Shown one piece after another: positions 24,689-33,530 of a DNA stretch of 49,997 nucleotides. Numbering within the stretch: position 1 is the first letter of the stretch; each line of letters starts with the position of its first letter. The position numbers and the translations under genes were made by a program. Source of the stretch: Candidatus Gastranaerophilales bacterium (GTDB taxonomy: Bacteria; Cyanobacteriota; Vampirovibrionia; Gastranaerophilales; Gastranaerophilaceae); the NCBI GenBank assembly GCA_944326485.1, contig CALVED010000012.1:1-49997 (forward strand). The letters run 5' to 3'. Under the pieces are notes generated by a model. That model worked only from the letters and a program-made list of their open reading frames with translations. It had not been told where the DNA came from and did no database searches.

Positions 24689-26341
24689 ATGAAAAAAAAT
24701 AAATATTCTAAAAAGTATTTTAATTCAAGAAGAGCAGAACTGGATATTGCTTATAATGCTTTTAAACCTGATTGGCAAGATCTTGCTGACTATTTTCTTC
24801 CTCGTTCGGTAAGATTTCTTACAAGAAATGTTAATAAACAACCTGCTAAAAACAAAAAAATTAAAGATTCTACACCATTAATTGCTGTTCGTAATTTCTC
24901 ATCAGGTATGATGTCAGGAGCAACCAGTCCTGCTACAAATTGGTTTAAAGTAAAAATTAGAAATTATGGTAAAGAACAAAGCTATGAAGTAAAAACTTGG
25001 TGTAATCAGGTTGAAAATATATTCAGAGATATATTTAATTCTTCTAATTTATATAGAATATTACCTTCTGTATATAAGCAAATAGGTGTTTTTGGTATTT
25101 CCGTTTTTGCAATGCTTAGTGATGAAGAAACAATTCTAAGATGCAGGTTATTGCCTATTGGTTCATATAGAATTGCTAAAAATCAAAAAGGTGAAGTGGA
25201 TACAATTTGCCGAGTCTATATGGAAACAGCAGGTAATTTATATAATCAATTTGGTGAGGAAAATGTTTCGAAGGAAGTATTGAATGCTATACATTCAAAC
25301 AGGTATGAGGAATTGTTTGAAGTTGTGCATTTTGTTGAGCCAAATAAGGAATATAAGCCTGATTCTGTTTGGGCAGAGAATAAAGAATTTATTTCTGTTT
25401 ATTATGAGAATGACTCAAATGAAGAGAAATTTCTTTCTAAAGGAGGATTTGATAAATTCCCTTATGCTGTTTTTGAAGCAGAAGTTAACGGAGAAGATAT
25501 ATATCCTTCTGAATGTCCTGGAGTAAATGCCCTTCCTGATGTAAAGCAGTTAATGAGTATGGTTATTGATGAAGGCAAAGCAGTTAAAAAAATGATTAGC
25601 CCTACTTATAAAGGACCTGCTAGTCTTAAAAATAAGAAAATGATAGATGCTCCTGCGGCTTTTATCGAAGAAGATGAAAATGGAAGAGGTTTATCTCCTA
25701 TCTATGAAGTTAATCCAAGAGTATTAGAAGTGGATTCTATTATCGAAAAATTGAAAGAATCAATAAAGGAAATTTTTTATAACGACTTATTCGCAATGAT
25801 TTTAAATACCGCAGAGCGTTCTCGTACAGCTACTGAAGTCAATGAATTAAAAGAAGAAAAAATGGTCTTGTTATCACCATTGCTTCAACAAATTCATAAT
25901 GGACTAAATCAAGTTATGGATTGGGTTTTTACAGAATGCGTAAGGCTTAATATTTTGCCTGAACCTCCTATAGAAATTATGGGTTCTAATATGGAAATAG
26001 AGTTTGTTTCTACTCTAGCTCAAGCACAAAAAGCCGTAAAAATATCTGCAATGGAGAGATTTACTACATTTACTGTTAATCTTGCTCAAACACTTGATCC
26101 ATCTTTAAAAATGAAATTAAATGCTTCAAAAATTGTTGATGATTATGCGGATTATGTGAATATTTCACCAGAACAAATTGTACCGGATTATGAAGTTGAA
26201 AAAATAAAACAGAAACTTGAAGAACAAGAAAGTCAAGAAAAAGCTGTTAATCAAATGAAAACAGGTTCTGAAATAATTAAAAATATTGCCGGAACTGATT
26301 CTTTTGGTAGTGAGTTATTGTCAAAATTAGGTTTAATTTAG
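24689..26341 (+). CDS. Portal (head-tail connector) protein, T7 gp8-like
   Basis: Forms the dodecameric ring at the capsid vertex through which DNA is packaged and ejected. The 550-residue length matches T7-type connectors. Landmarks include WQDLADYFLPRS near 28, SSGMMSGATSPATNWFKV near 72, the central FNRSRTA-like segment LNTAERSRTATEV near 373 and a Glu/Gln-rich C-terminus. It starts 1 bp after the preceding stop behind GGGGAAT. Directly downstream are the scaffold-like and capsid genes. Confidence 0.92.
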   Translation: MKKNKYSKKYFNSRRAELDIAYNAFKPDWQDLADYFLPRSVRFLTRNVNKQPAKNKKIKDSTPLIAVRNFSSGMMSGATSPATNWFKVKIRNYGKEQSYEVKTWCNQVENIFRDIFNSSNLYRILPSVYKQIGVFGISVFAMLSDEETILRCRLLPIGSYRIAKNQKGEVDTICRVYMETAGNLYNQFGEENVSKEVLNAIHSNRYEELFEVVHFVEPNKEYKPDSVWAENKEFISVYYENDSNEEKFLSKGGFDKFPYAVFEAEVNGEDIYPSECPGVNALPDVKQLMSMVIDEGKAVKKMISPTYKGPASLKNKKMIDAPAAFIEEDENGRGLSPIYEVNPRVLEVDSIIEKLKESIKEIFYNDLFAMILNTAERSRTATEVNELKEEKMVLLSPLLQQIHNGLNQVMDWVFTECVRLNILPEPPIEIMGSNMEIEFVSTLAQAQKAVKISAMERFTTFTVNLAQTLDPSLKMKLNASKIVDDYADYVNISPEQIVPDYEVEKIKQKLEEQESQEKAVNQMKTGSEIIKNIAGTDSFGSELLSKLGLI

Positions 26342-26354
26342 AAATGGAGGAAAA

Positions 26355-26948
26355 ATGGATTTAGAAGAAAATTTTAATCAAAATGAGATTAATTCAACTG
26401 GATTAGGAAAAAATATTTATGAGGTAAAAGAAAATATTACTTCTCAAGAAGACGAAGGATATTTTGGTAAACCAGAAAAATATGATTATTCTCTTGTTGA
26501 ACTTCCAGAAAATTATTGTTACAACGAAGAATTGTTAAATGAGTTTAATGAGCTTGCTTCAAAATATAATTTATCTCAAAAAAGTGCAAATGAATTAATG
26601 TCTTTAGCAGTGAAGCTGACAAAGTTAACGGGTGATAATTACTCTAAAACTATGGCTGATCAAAATAGACAAAAAATAGAAAACTATAAGCACTTACTTA
26701 ATATCGATAATGAAATTGGCGGTTCAAAACTTATTAATGCTATTAGTACTGCAAATATTGCATATACCGAATTTGCTGATGATGAAGTTCAAAGATTGTT
26801 TTCAGAATCAGGATTAAACTGTCATCCAAAAGTTGTAAAGATGTTTTACAACATTGGAAAAAGAATGAAAAATGATTCGGTTTATGGAATTGATTCTCCT
26901 GCAGTAATTAAGGAAAACAGGGAAGATATTTTATTCCCTACAATGTAG
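26355..26948 (+). CDS. Scaffold/capsid assembly-like protein
   Basis: 197 residues placed exactly between portal and major capsid, where T7-like phages encode the scaffold (gp9). The N-terminal third is acidic and disordered-looking (MDLEENFNQNEINSTG), followed by helical SQKSANELMSLAVKLTKL and a C-terminal helical part with the VQRLFSESGLNCHPKVVKMF stretch resembling scaffold-family ends. AAGGTGG-type site GGAGG precedes the ATG. The assignment is by position and composition. Confidence 0.75.
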   Translation: MDLEENFNQNEINSTGLGKNIYEVKENITSQEDEGYFGKPEKYDYSLVELPENYCYNEELLNEFNELASKYNLSQKSANELMSLAVKLTKLTGDNYSKTMADQNRQKIENYKHLLNIDNEIGGSKLINAISTANIAYTEFADDEVQRLFSESGLNCHPKVVKMFYNIGKRMKNDSVYGIDSPAVIKENREDILFPTM

Positions 26949-26969
26949 AAAAAAGAAAGGATTAATTAA

Positions 26970-27965
26970 ATGGCGACATTAGGTTCAAGTTATTTAACTT
27001 TAGCAGATAGGTTTAAAAGAACAGAAAATGGTAAAATTGCTGCTGAGATCATAGAAATGATGTCAGAAACAAATGAAATATTACAAGATGCAAATGCTCT
27101 TCAATGTAATGACGGTTCTAATCATATCACAACAATTAGAACAGGACTTCCTTCTGCTGTTTTTAGAAAATTATATGGATATGTTCCTTCATCAAAATCT
27201 ACAACTGAACAAGTAAAAGATGTAACAGGTATGTTAGAAACTTATTCCATAGTTGATGTGGATTTAGTGGACAAGGCAGAAAATCCCAAGTTATTTAGGT
27301 TATCGGAGTCTTCTGCTTTTATTGAAGCAATGAATCAGAAACTTCAAGAAACCATTTTTTATGGAAGTATTAAAGAAAATGCAGCTGCTTTTGACGGACT
27401 TGCTGCAAGATATTCAAAAAAATCAACAGATTTGAAAAAAATAGGATCTAATATAATAGATGCTGGTAGTGATTCTTCTGATAATACTTCTATATGGTTT
27501 GTTACTTGGGGTGATTTACATACTTCTTTATTATATCCGCAAGGCTCTCAAGCTGGTATTCAGCATAAAGATGACGGTATTATGACCGAAACAAGTGCTA
27601 CGGGCGGTAAAAGAAAAGTATATCAAGATCACTTTAAAATGGATGTTGGTTTGTCTTTAAGAGATTGGCGTTCAACTTGTCGTATTGCAAATATTTCTGT
27701 TGCAAAACTTGCAAGTAATGATGCTCCTGATTTAGAAGAATTACTAAACAAAGCTTATTATAAAATAAGAAGATTTGCTAAAACCGGTAAAACTTTCATT
27801 TATTGTAATTCTACTGTTTTAATGTACTTTGAAGCTCAATTAAAAGCTAAAACAAATGTTAATTTCACTATTAAAGAATACTTAAATGATAATATTCTTC
27901 ATTATAAAAATATTCCTATTCGTGAATGTGAACAAATTACTTGTGATGAAGAAAAAGTATCTTAG
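26970..27965 (+). CDS. Major capsid protein
   Basis: 331-residue shell protein of the HK97-like fold as found in short-tailed phages. Diagnostic stretches are SETNEILQDANALQCNDGS, HITTIRTGLPSAVFRKLYG, PSKSTTEQVKDVTGMLE and ESSAFIEAMNQKLQETIFYG, followed by a probable peripheral domain containing KMDVGLSLRDWRSTCRIANI. Length is normal, and the gene follows the scaffold-like gene with a GAAAGGA site. The codon pattern is regular, as expected for an abundant protein. Confidence 0.93.
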   Translation: MATLGSSYLTLADRFKRTENGKIAAEIIEMMSETNEILQDANALQCNDGSNHITTIRTGLPSAVFRKLYGYVPSSKSTTEQVKDVTGMLETYSIVDVDLVDKAENPKLFRLSESSAFIEAMNQKLQETIFYGSIKENAAAFDGLAARYSKKSTDLKKIGSNIIDAGSDSSDNTSIWFVTWGDLHTSLLYPQGSQAGIQHKDDGIMTETSATGGKRKVYQDHFKMDVGLSLRDWRSTCRIANISVAKLASNDAPDLEELLNKAYYKIRRFAKTGKTFIYCNSTVLMYFEAQLKAKTNVNFTIKEYLNDNILHYKNIPIRECEQITCDEEKVS

Positions 27966-27985
27966 GTATTAGATTGGAGTATAAA

Positions 27986-28387
27986 ATGATATTAGATGAA
28001 CAAAATTTATTTTCAGATAATCAAGCGATAACTAAAAGTTGTGAATCAACAAATATAATTGATTTTGGTAAAAGGGAAATTTCTTTTGGGACTCCTGTTG
28101 AATTATTTATTCAAATTACAGAAGATTTTAATAATTTAACAAGTTTGAATATTGCTGTTCAAACTTCAGAAGATGAAGATTTTTCTGATTTTGAAAATTT
28201 AATAGAACAAACTATGTTATTATCTGAACTGATATTAGGAAATGTTTCAAATATTAAATTTTTGCCTAAAGGAAATTTAGGTTATTTAAGATTATATTAT
28301 ACAGTTACCGGCTCAAATCCCACTACAGGGACCATATTGGCTGGTATAGCAGATTCTGCACAAGAAAGTTTCCATAATGCTGATTAG
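27986..28387 (+). CDS. Capsid cement/decoration-like protein (Bbp16-like)
   Basis: About 133 residues beginning MILDEQNLFSDNQAITKS, then IIDFGKREISFGTPVELF and the strand pair SLNIAVQTSEDEDFSDFEN. This resembles the Bbp16-type virion protein of Bordetella phage BPP-1 relatives, a beta-rich structural protein encoded just after the major capsid. ATG 27986 has GGAG at the right distance; an upstream TTG at 27974 does not. A hairpin terminator follows directly, closing the head block. Confidence 0.78.
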   Translation: MILDEQNLFSDNQAITKSCESTNIIDFGKREISFGTPVELFIQITEDFNNLTSLNIAVQTSEDEDFSDFENLIEQTMLLSELILGNVSNIKFLPKGNLGYLRLYYTVTGSNPTTGTILAGIADSAQESFHNAD

Positions 28388-28411
28388 AATATAGTCCTCG
28401 GTTTTTACTTT

Positions 28412-28456
28412 GATATCCGGCATTCTCTTTCTTCTTTGCCGGATATCTTTTCTTAA
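28412..28456 (+). terminator. Intrinsic terminator between head and tail blocks
   Basis: Perfect 11-bp stem GATATCCGGCA/TGCCGGATATC with a 14-base loop, followed by TTTTCTT. It lies 24 bp after the cement-like gene and 19 bp before the tail gene. It is placed like the T7 terminator that follows the capsid gene. Confidence 0.82.
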
Positions 28457-28474
28457 ACTTTTTAAGGAGTTGAA

Positions 28475-29065
28475 ATGAATTATACTAAAGCTAAACTTTT
28501 TAATATTGCACTTAAAAATTTGAGAGTAAGCGTAAATATACAAAATGTAAATCAATCAGATAAAAATACAATTATTCTAAATGAATATTATGAAAGTGCA
28601 AAAGAGCAAGTTTTAAAAGATTTTGATTGGAATTTCGCTAATTCATATAGAGAATTATCTTTGACAGGTAATATACCATTAAATCCTAAATTCTTATATG
28701 AATATGACTATCCAAATGATTGTGTATTTGCTCGAGAAATAATTCCATATACTGATAAGAATATAGTAGAATTTGAAATTTCAGCTAATTCAACCGGACA
28801 AAAAGTTATTAATACAAATATGACCCCTGCTATATTAAGGTATACAAAATTAGTATCAAATGAAACATTTTTTTCCACAGAATTCGCAATGGCATTATGT
28901 TGGTATCTTGCTTTTTTAGCTGCACCAGCAATTACCGGCAATAGAAGCATTCAAAGTGATTGTTTATCTGTTTATACAAATATGCTGGCTAAGGCAAAAA
29001 GTATAAATGCTTCAGAAGGATATATTGAAACTAATAATTATTGTTCTTGGTTAGATATGAGATAA
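28475..29065 (+). CDS. Tail tubular protein A-like adaptor
   Basis: 196 residues matching the gp11/tail tube A family that joins portal and nozzle in short-tailed phages. MNYTKAKLFNIALKNLRV begins the helical part, AKEQVLKDFDWNFANSYREL is the family hallmark, then FLYEYDYPNDCVFAREI and the C-terminal helices AMALCWYLAFLAAPAITG. The ATG follows AAGGAG, just after the hairpin terminator, so expression depends on read-through or an unseen promoter. Confidence 0.88.
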   Translation: MNYTKAKLFNIALKNLRVSVNIQNVNQSDKNTIILNEYYESAKEQVLKDFDWNFANSYRELSLTGNIPLNPKFLYEYDYPNDCVFAREIIPYTDKNIVEFEISANSTGQKVINTNMTPAILRYTKLVSNETFFSTEFAMALCWYLAFLAAPAITGNRSIQSDCLSVYTNMLAKAKSINASEGYIETNNYCSWLDMR

Positions 29066-29075
29066 AGGGATAAAA

Positions 29076-31139
29076 ATGGTACGTTATACACAAAAATCTT
29101 TTACAGGGGGTGAGTTGAGCCCTTCTTTGTATTCAAGAAATGATTTATCAAAGTATTCTGTAGGGCTAAAGACTTTAAAAAATGGATTTGTAAAAGCAGA
29201 AGGTTGTGTTTCTAATAGGGCAGGACTTGAACTTATTTGTGAAGTTAAAAATTCAAATTCTAAGGTTAGAATTATTCCTTTTTCTTTTAATACAGAACAA
29301 ACTTATATAATAGAATTTGGAGATAAGTATGCAAGATTTATCAAAGATGCAGGTCAAATTATATATCCAGAAGGTTATGATAATAAAAATAATCCTGTAG
29401 AGATAGAAACTCCTTATGCCGAAGAAGATTTATTTAATTTAAAATTCGCACAAAATGCTGATGTTCTAACATTATGTCATAATAACTATGTGCCGAAAGA
29501 ACTCTCAAGACTTTCTCATTATGATTGGTCATTAGAGTCAATTGATTTTAAATCTCAAATTCTTCCACCTAAAAATTTATCTGCAATTTGGACTGGAGGA
29601 AATCAGAATCCAACTACTTATAGATATGTAATTACATCTGTGAAAGAAGAAACTTATGAAGAAAGTATTCGTTCAGAAGAGGTTAGTGTTATTGGAGAAC
29701 TTGAAGCTTCTTGGGGAACTACAGAATATATTACAATTAATTTTGATGCTGTTGAAGGTGCCTCTGAATATAATATTTATAGAAGTGTAAACGGTATATT
29801 TGCTTATGTTGGTACAACTTCTACTAATTCATTTACGGATAATAAAATAGAACCTGACTTGACATCTACTGCGCCTATTTATAAAAATCCTTTTGAAAAT
29901 AATAATAATCCTGCTTGTGTTAATTATTTTCAACAAAGAAAAATTTATGCCTGTTTAAAAGATAATCCGCAACAACTTGTTGCATCTCAAACAGCAACAA
30001 ATAATAATTTTAACATATCTAGACCGCTTTCATCTTCTGATTCAATAAATATTACATTATCTGAAAGAGAAGTTAATGAAATAAGACATATTATTGCTTT
30101 GAATGATTTAATTCTTTTAACATCTGGTGCTGAATGGAAATTGAATGGTTCTGACGGAGCATTTGCAGCTTCTTCTTCGCTTGTTGCTTCACCTCAGAGC
30201 TTTTATGGATGTTCTCATGTTCCGCCGGTTGTATCAGGAAATATGATTTTATTCGTACAATCAGGTGGTTCTGTTATTAGGGATTTAGGCTATACATATA
30301 TATCTGATAGTTATGATGGAGAAGAATTAACTATTTTTGCTAATCACTTGTTTGAAGGTAAGCAGGTTGTTGATATGGCTTATTCAAAAGAACCTTATCG
30401 TATATTATGGTGTGTTATGTCTGACGGAACTGTTAATGCTCTTACTTATAATAAAAAACAGGAAGTTGTAGGATGGCACAGGCATGAAACAAAAGGCTTT
30501 TTTGAGTCTGTTGCCGTTGTTAGAGAAAGTTTTGAAGATGTTGTATATTTTGTTGTAAGACGAGAAATAAATGGAAAAACAAAAAGATTTATTGAACGTA
30601 TGTCTACAAGAATTATAGATAGGACACAAGATGGTATTTTCCTTGATTCTTCACTCAAATATGAAGGTGAACCGATACAAAAAATAACTGGACTTTCTCA
30701 TTTAGAAGGTGAGAAAATCTCGCTTCTTGCAGATAATAATGTAATAACGGAAAAGCTTGTAGAAAATGGAACTGTATATCTTGATTATCCGGCATCAAAA
30801 ATAGTAGCAGGTTTACCATATGAATTTGAACTTGAAACACTTAATCTTGAAGGTGAAAATACTCATGGTTTACTAAAAATAATAAATACCATAAATGTTC
30901 AAGTTGAAAAATCCAGAGAAGATTTTTTCGTAGTAAGTTCAAATGGAGAAATTCTTCAAAATCAAAGAAGTATAACTAGTATAAATAATTCCGATTATCT
31001 CCATTCCGGAAATATTGATATTTTTTCATTTTCTGATTATACAGAAAATGCAGCTATTCATATTAAACAAATTAATCCTTTTCCAATAACTATTAGTTCA
31101 ATTTCTTTAGATGTATCTTTGGCAGATGTAAATGATTAA
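29076..31139 (+). CDS. Tail nozzle protein (tail tubular protein B-like)
   Basis: 687-residue beta-rich nozzle. The N-terminal signature QKSFTGGELSPSLYSRNDLS, with the following NGFVKAEGCVSNRAGLELI, is characteristic of the stabilisation/nozzle protein of short-tailed phages. An FN3-like segment (YRYVITSVKEETYEESIRSE through YNIYRSVNGIFAYVG) lies near 180-250. It overlaps the next gene by 8 bp and follows the adaptor by 10 bp. Confidence 0.9.
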   Translation: MVRYTQKSFTGGELSPSLYSRNDLSKYSVGLKTLKNGFVKAEGCVSNRAGLELICEVKNSNSKVRIIPFSFNTEQTYIIEFGDKYARFIKDAGQIIYPEGYDNKNNPVEIETPYAEEDLFNLKFAQNADVLTLCHNNYVPKELSRLSHYDWSLESIDFKSQILPPKNLSAIWTGGNQNPTTYRYVITSVKEETYEESIRSEEVSVIGELEASWGTTEYITINFDAVEGASEYNIYRSVNGIFAYVGTTSTNSFTDNKIEPDLTSTAPIYKNPFENNNNPACVNYFQQRKIYACLKDNPQQLVASQTATNNNFNISRPLSSSDSINITLSEREVNEIRHIIALNDLILLTSGAEWKLNGSDGAFAASSSLVASPQSFYGCSHVPPVVSGNMILFVQSGGSVIRDLGYTYISDSYDGEELTIFANHLFEGKQVVDMAYSKEPYRILWCVMSDGTVNALTYNKKQEVVGWHRHETKGFFESVAVVRESFEDVVYFVVRREINGKTKRFIERMSTRIIDRTQDGIFLDSSLKYEGEPIQKITGLSHLEGEKISLLADNNVITEKLVENGTVYLDYPASKIVAGLPYEFELETLNLEGENTHGLLKIINTINVQVEKSREDFFVVSSNGEILQNQRSITSINNSDYLHSGNIDIFSFSDYTENAAIHIKQINPFPITISSISLDVSLADVND

Positions 31140-31617
31140 AACTGATAAAAATGTAAATGATGTAAATTTTATACTTGATAATTTGAGAAAAGAAGATTTA
31201 GAAGAATTAATTGCTTTATGGGGTAATAATTGGAAAGAGAAAGTTTTAAAAAATACTTTGAATTTTGATTTTTTTACTTTATTTGGAAAAAATAAAGAAG
31301 GTAAATTAGTCCCTATTGCTTTTGGTGGTTTTGCTCAGGTGTTAAATGATAATCCTAAAATTGTTTGTGCTTGGTTATTATGTTCAGAATATATAGAATT
31401 TAACAAAAAATATTTATTAAAAAATATAAAAGAACAGTTAATAATAGCGAAGACCAAATATCAAATCATGTATAACTTTATTTATAAATCCAACTTTGAA
31501 TCGAAAAGATGGCTTAAAAGGTTTGGATTTAATTTTGATAATCCAAAACCAAAAGGTATGCAAGTTCCTAATAATTTTGAATTTTTTTATATTAATAATG
31601 AGAAAGGAATAAGTTAA
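31132..31617 (+). CDS. T7 gp13-like internal virion protein
   Basis: 161 residues with the acetyltransferase-like pattern of the gp13/DUF2833 group: EELIALWGNNWKEKVLKN, VPIAFGGFAQV, KIVCAWLLCSE and FESKRWLKRFGFNF. Relatives contribute to assembly of internal virion proteins in T7-like particles; enzymatic activity is not shown. The ATG lies 8 bp inside the nozzle gene's end, and the stop overlaps the next start (TAATG), so translation is probably coupled. Confidence 0.78.
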   Translation: MIKTDKNVNDVNFILDNLRKEDLEELIALWGNNWKEKVLKNTLNFDFFTLFGKNKEGKLVPIAFGGFAQVLNDNPKIVCAWLLCSEYIEFNKKYLLKNIKEQLIIAKTKYQIMYNFIYKSNFESKRWLKRFGFNFDNPKPKGMQVPNNFEFFYINNEKGIS

Positions 31618-32123
31618 TGTGTGTTGTTAATCCGGTTACAGAAATCGCTAAGATTGCTGTTGATACAGTTAGACTTATTCAAACTGTTCAAGTTACGGCA
31701 GCTGAAAATAAAGTCGCAAATTATAATGCACAACAAAGTATCAATCAGGCAAAGATTGCTGAAAAGAATGCTGTTTACGAAAGACAGGAAGGAATTGAAG
31801 ATGCAAGAGAAAAAAGATTACAAGCTATAAAAAATATGGGAAGTACAAAGACTACTTTAGCATCAGGAAATATTTCTATGTCGTCATTATCTGCGTTAGA
31901 TCTTATTGAAGATGAGAAAATTTCAGGTGAAATAGATGCTTTAAAAATCATTGATTCTTCTGAAAGAAGAGCACAATCTTATTTAGATGCTTCTCAAAGA
32001 TATTATTCTAATGCGGCATTGCAATCTTATAAAGCAAAACAAAATAGTATAATAAAAAGTTTTGGAATATTGGGTATGACAGGTAATTCTGTTTTTGAAT
32101 ATTACAATAACAAGAGAGGTTAG
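31617..32123 (+). CDS. T7 gp14-like internal virion (ejection) protein
   Basis: 168 residues, largely one amphipathic helix rich in Ala, Gln and Lys: VAAENKVANYNAQQ-type stretch, INQAKIAEKNAVYERQEGIE, then GSTKTTLASGNISMSSLSAL and SERRAQSYLDASQRYYSNAA. This matches the gp14-like group that inserts in the host membrane during DNA ejection. It starts MCVVNP, one base overlapping the preceding stop. Function is inferred from family and position. Confidence 0.8.
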   Translation: MCVVNPVTEIAKIAVDTVRLIQTVQVTAAENKVANYNAQQSINQAKIAEKNAVYERQEGIEDAREKRLQAIKNMGSTKTTLASGNISMSSLSALDLIEDEKISGEIDALKIIDSSERRAQSYLDASQRYYSNAALQSYKAKQNSIIKSFGILGMTGNSVFEYYNNKRG

Positions 32124-32124
32124 T

Positions 32125-33528
32125 ATGGTTGAAACTGCAAATAATAATGTTTTAACTTCGTCTTTTTCTTTGAGAAAAATTCCTATTTCTCAAAATGAAA
32201 ATGTTTTAGATGTAGAAAATTCAAAATATCTGGACAAAGTTAAAATTTTAGAATTATGTAATTTAATAGATGAATGGGAAAAAGAACTTCTATTTTCTGA
32301 TGGTGGTTTTTTTTCTTTAAAAGGAAAAGAAGTTAAAGATAAATCTGATGAATTTATAAAAGAACTGGAAAAATTTATAAATTCAAAAATTTCTGTTATG
32401 TCCTTTTATTTTGATGAATCAAAAGAAGCTGTTCAAAAAATAAAACAGATTAAAATTGAAAATATTCAAAATAAGATGATTAAGTATGAATCGCAAGAAT
32501 TATATGACTGGGAAATTTCTGTATATAATAATGCAATAAATTTATCTATGCAAAAAGCTTTGCTTTATAAAGAAGATACACAACTAATTGAAAAATTTTT
32601 GAAACAAGGTCTATCTATTATAAAGTTAATGTCAGATAGGGAAAAATGGAATAATAAAATATTAAAGAGTAAAAAAGAGAAATATTTATCTGAATTTTAT
32701 TATTCTATAATAAAATCTTTTCTTGATGATAAAGATATTAGATTTTTTCAATATTATGAAAAATATAAAAATATTCTTGATGATGAAAAAAAACAAGAAT
32801 TAGAAAAATCTATTATTGAGACTAAAGATAATATCATTGCTTATAATTGGGCTAAGGAAATTTTTTCTTATAACTGGAATGATGAAAAAATTAATCAAGA
32901 AATTAATGAATTAAAAGATGAAAATCTTGAAAAATTAGTGAAAAGTTATATAGAAGTTTTGAAAAAGACAGAAGAAGAAGAGAATGATAAATCGAAAAAA
33001 GAATTAGTAGAAAAAAATTGGGAAAATATTATTTCTTTGGCAAATAAAGAACCGGATAAGGCATTGTTATATATAGATTTAACTCAAGATAGAAATGTAA
33101 TAGAGGCTCAGAAGAAGTATATTAACCAATTTGTTAAAAATGGTTTTATTAAAACGGATAAAGAAAAATATACCCAAATTTTAAAAAAAATGATAAATGA
33201 TTTTGAATCATTTATATCAATGCAGTTGGCTGAATATAGATACTTGCTTTCTGAAAAAGATTATGATTTTTTTCAGAAACTTCAAAAAGAAACGTCTTAT
33301 GAAAAACAAATAAAAATAATATCTGATTATAAGTTTTTACTTAGTGAATTAGAACTTAACAATATAAAAAAAGCAGATCAGATATATGAATTTATTTTGT
33401 TATTTCAGGAATCTTTGAATGAATATAAAATATTAAACTCGAAAGATGCAGATATAGAGAAAAAAAATAAAATAATTGAAACAATAACGCAAAGATTTAG
33501 AAATTTAAAAAAAGAAGGGGATAAATAA
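32125..33528 (+). CDS. Large helical internal virion-like protein
   Basis: Not recognised by a clear motif. From ATG 32125 (AGAGG at -11) it has 467 residues, strongly Lys/Glu/Asn/Ile-rich and predicted almost wholly helical with coiled-coil stretches (LKKTEEEENDKSKKELVEKN). It lies where T7-like phages encode the large ejection proteins gp15/gp16 but is much smaller, and no lytic transglycosylase motif is seen. An in-frame TTG at 32095 would overlap the previous gene without a ribosome-binding site. It is 2 bp from the tail fibre gene. Confidence 0.72.
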   Translation: MVETANNNVLTSSFSLRKIPISQNENVLDVENSKYLDKVKILELCNLIDEWEKELLFSDGGFFSLKGKEVKDKSDEFIKELEKFINSKISVMSFYFDESKEAVQKIKQIKIENIQNKMIKYESQELYDWEISVYNNAINLSMQKALLYKEDTQLIEKFLKQGLSIIKLMSDREKWNNKILKSKKEKYLSEFYYSIIKSFLDDKDIRFFQYYEKYKNILDDEKKQELEKSIIETKDNIIAYNWAKEIFSYNWNDEKINQEINELKDENLEKLVKSYIEVLKKTEEEENDKSKKELVEKNWENIISLANKEPDKALLYIDLTQDRNVIEAQKKYINQFVKNGFIKTDKEKYTQILKKMINDFESFISMQLAEYRYLLSEKDYDFFQKLQKETSYEKQIKIISDYKFLLSELELNNIKKADQIYEFILLFQESLNEYKILNSKDADIEKKNKIIETITQRFRNLKKEGDK

Positions 33529-33530
33529 GG

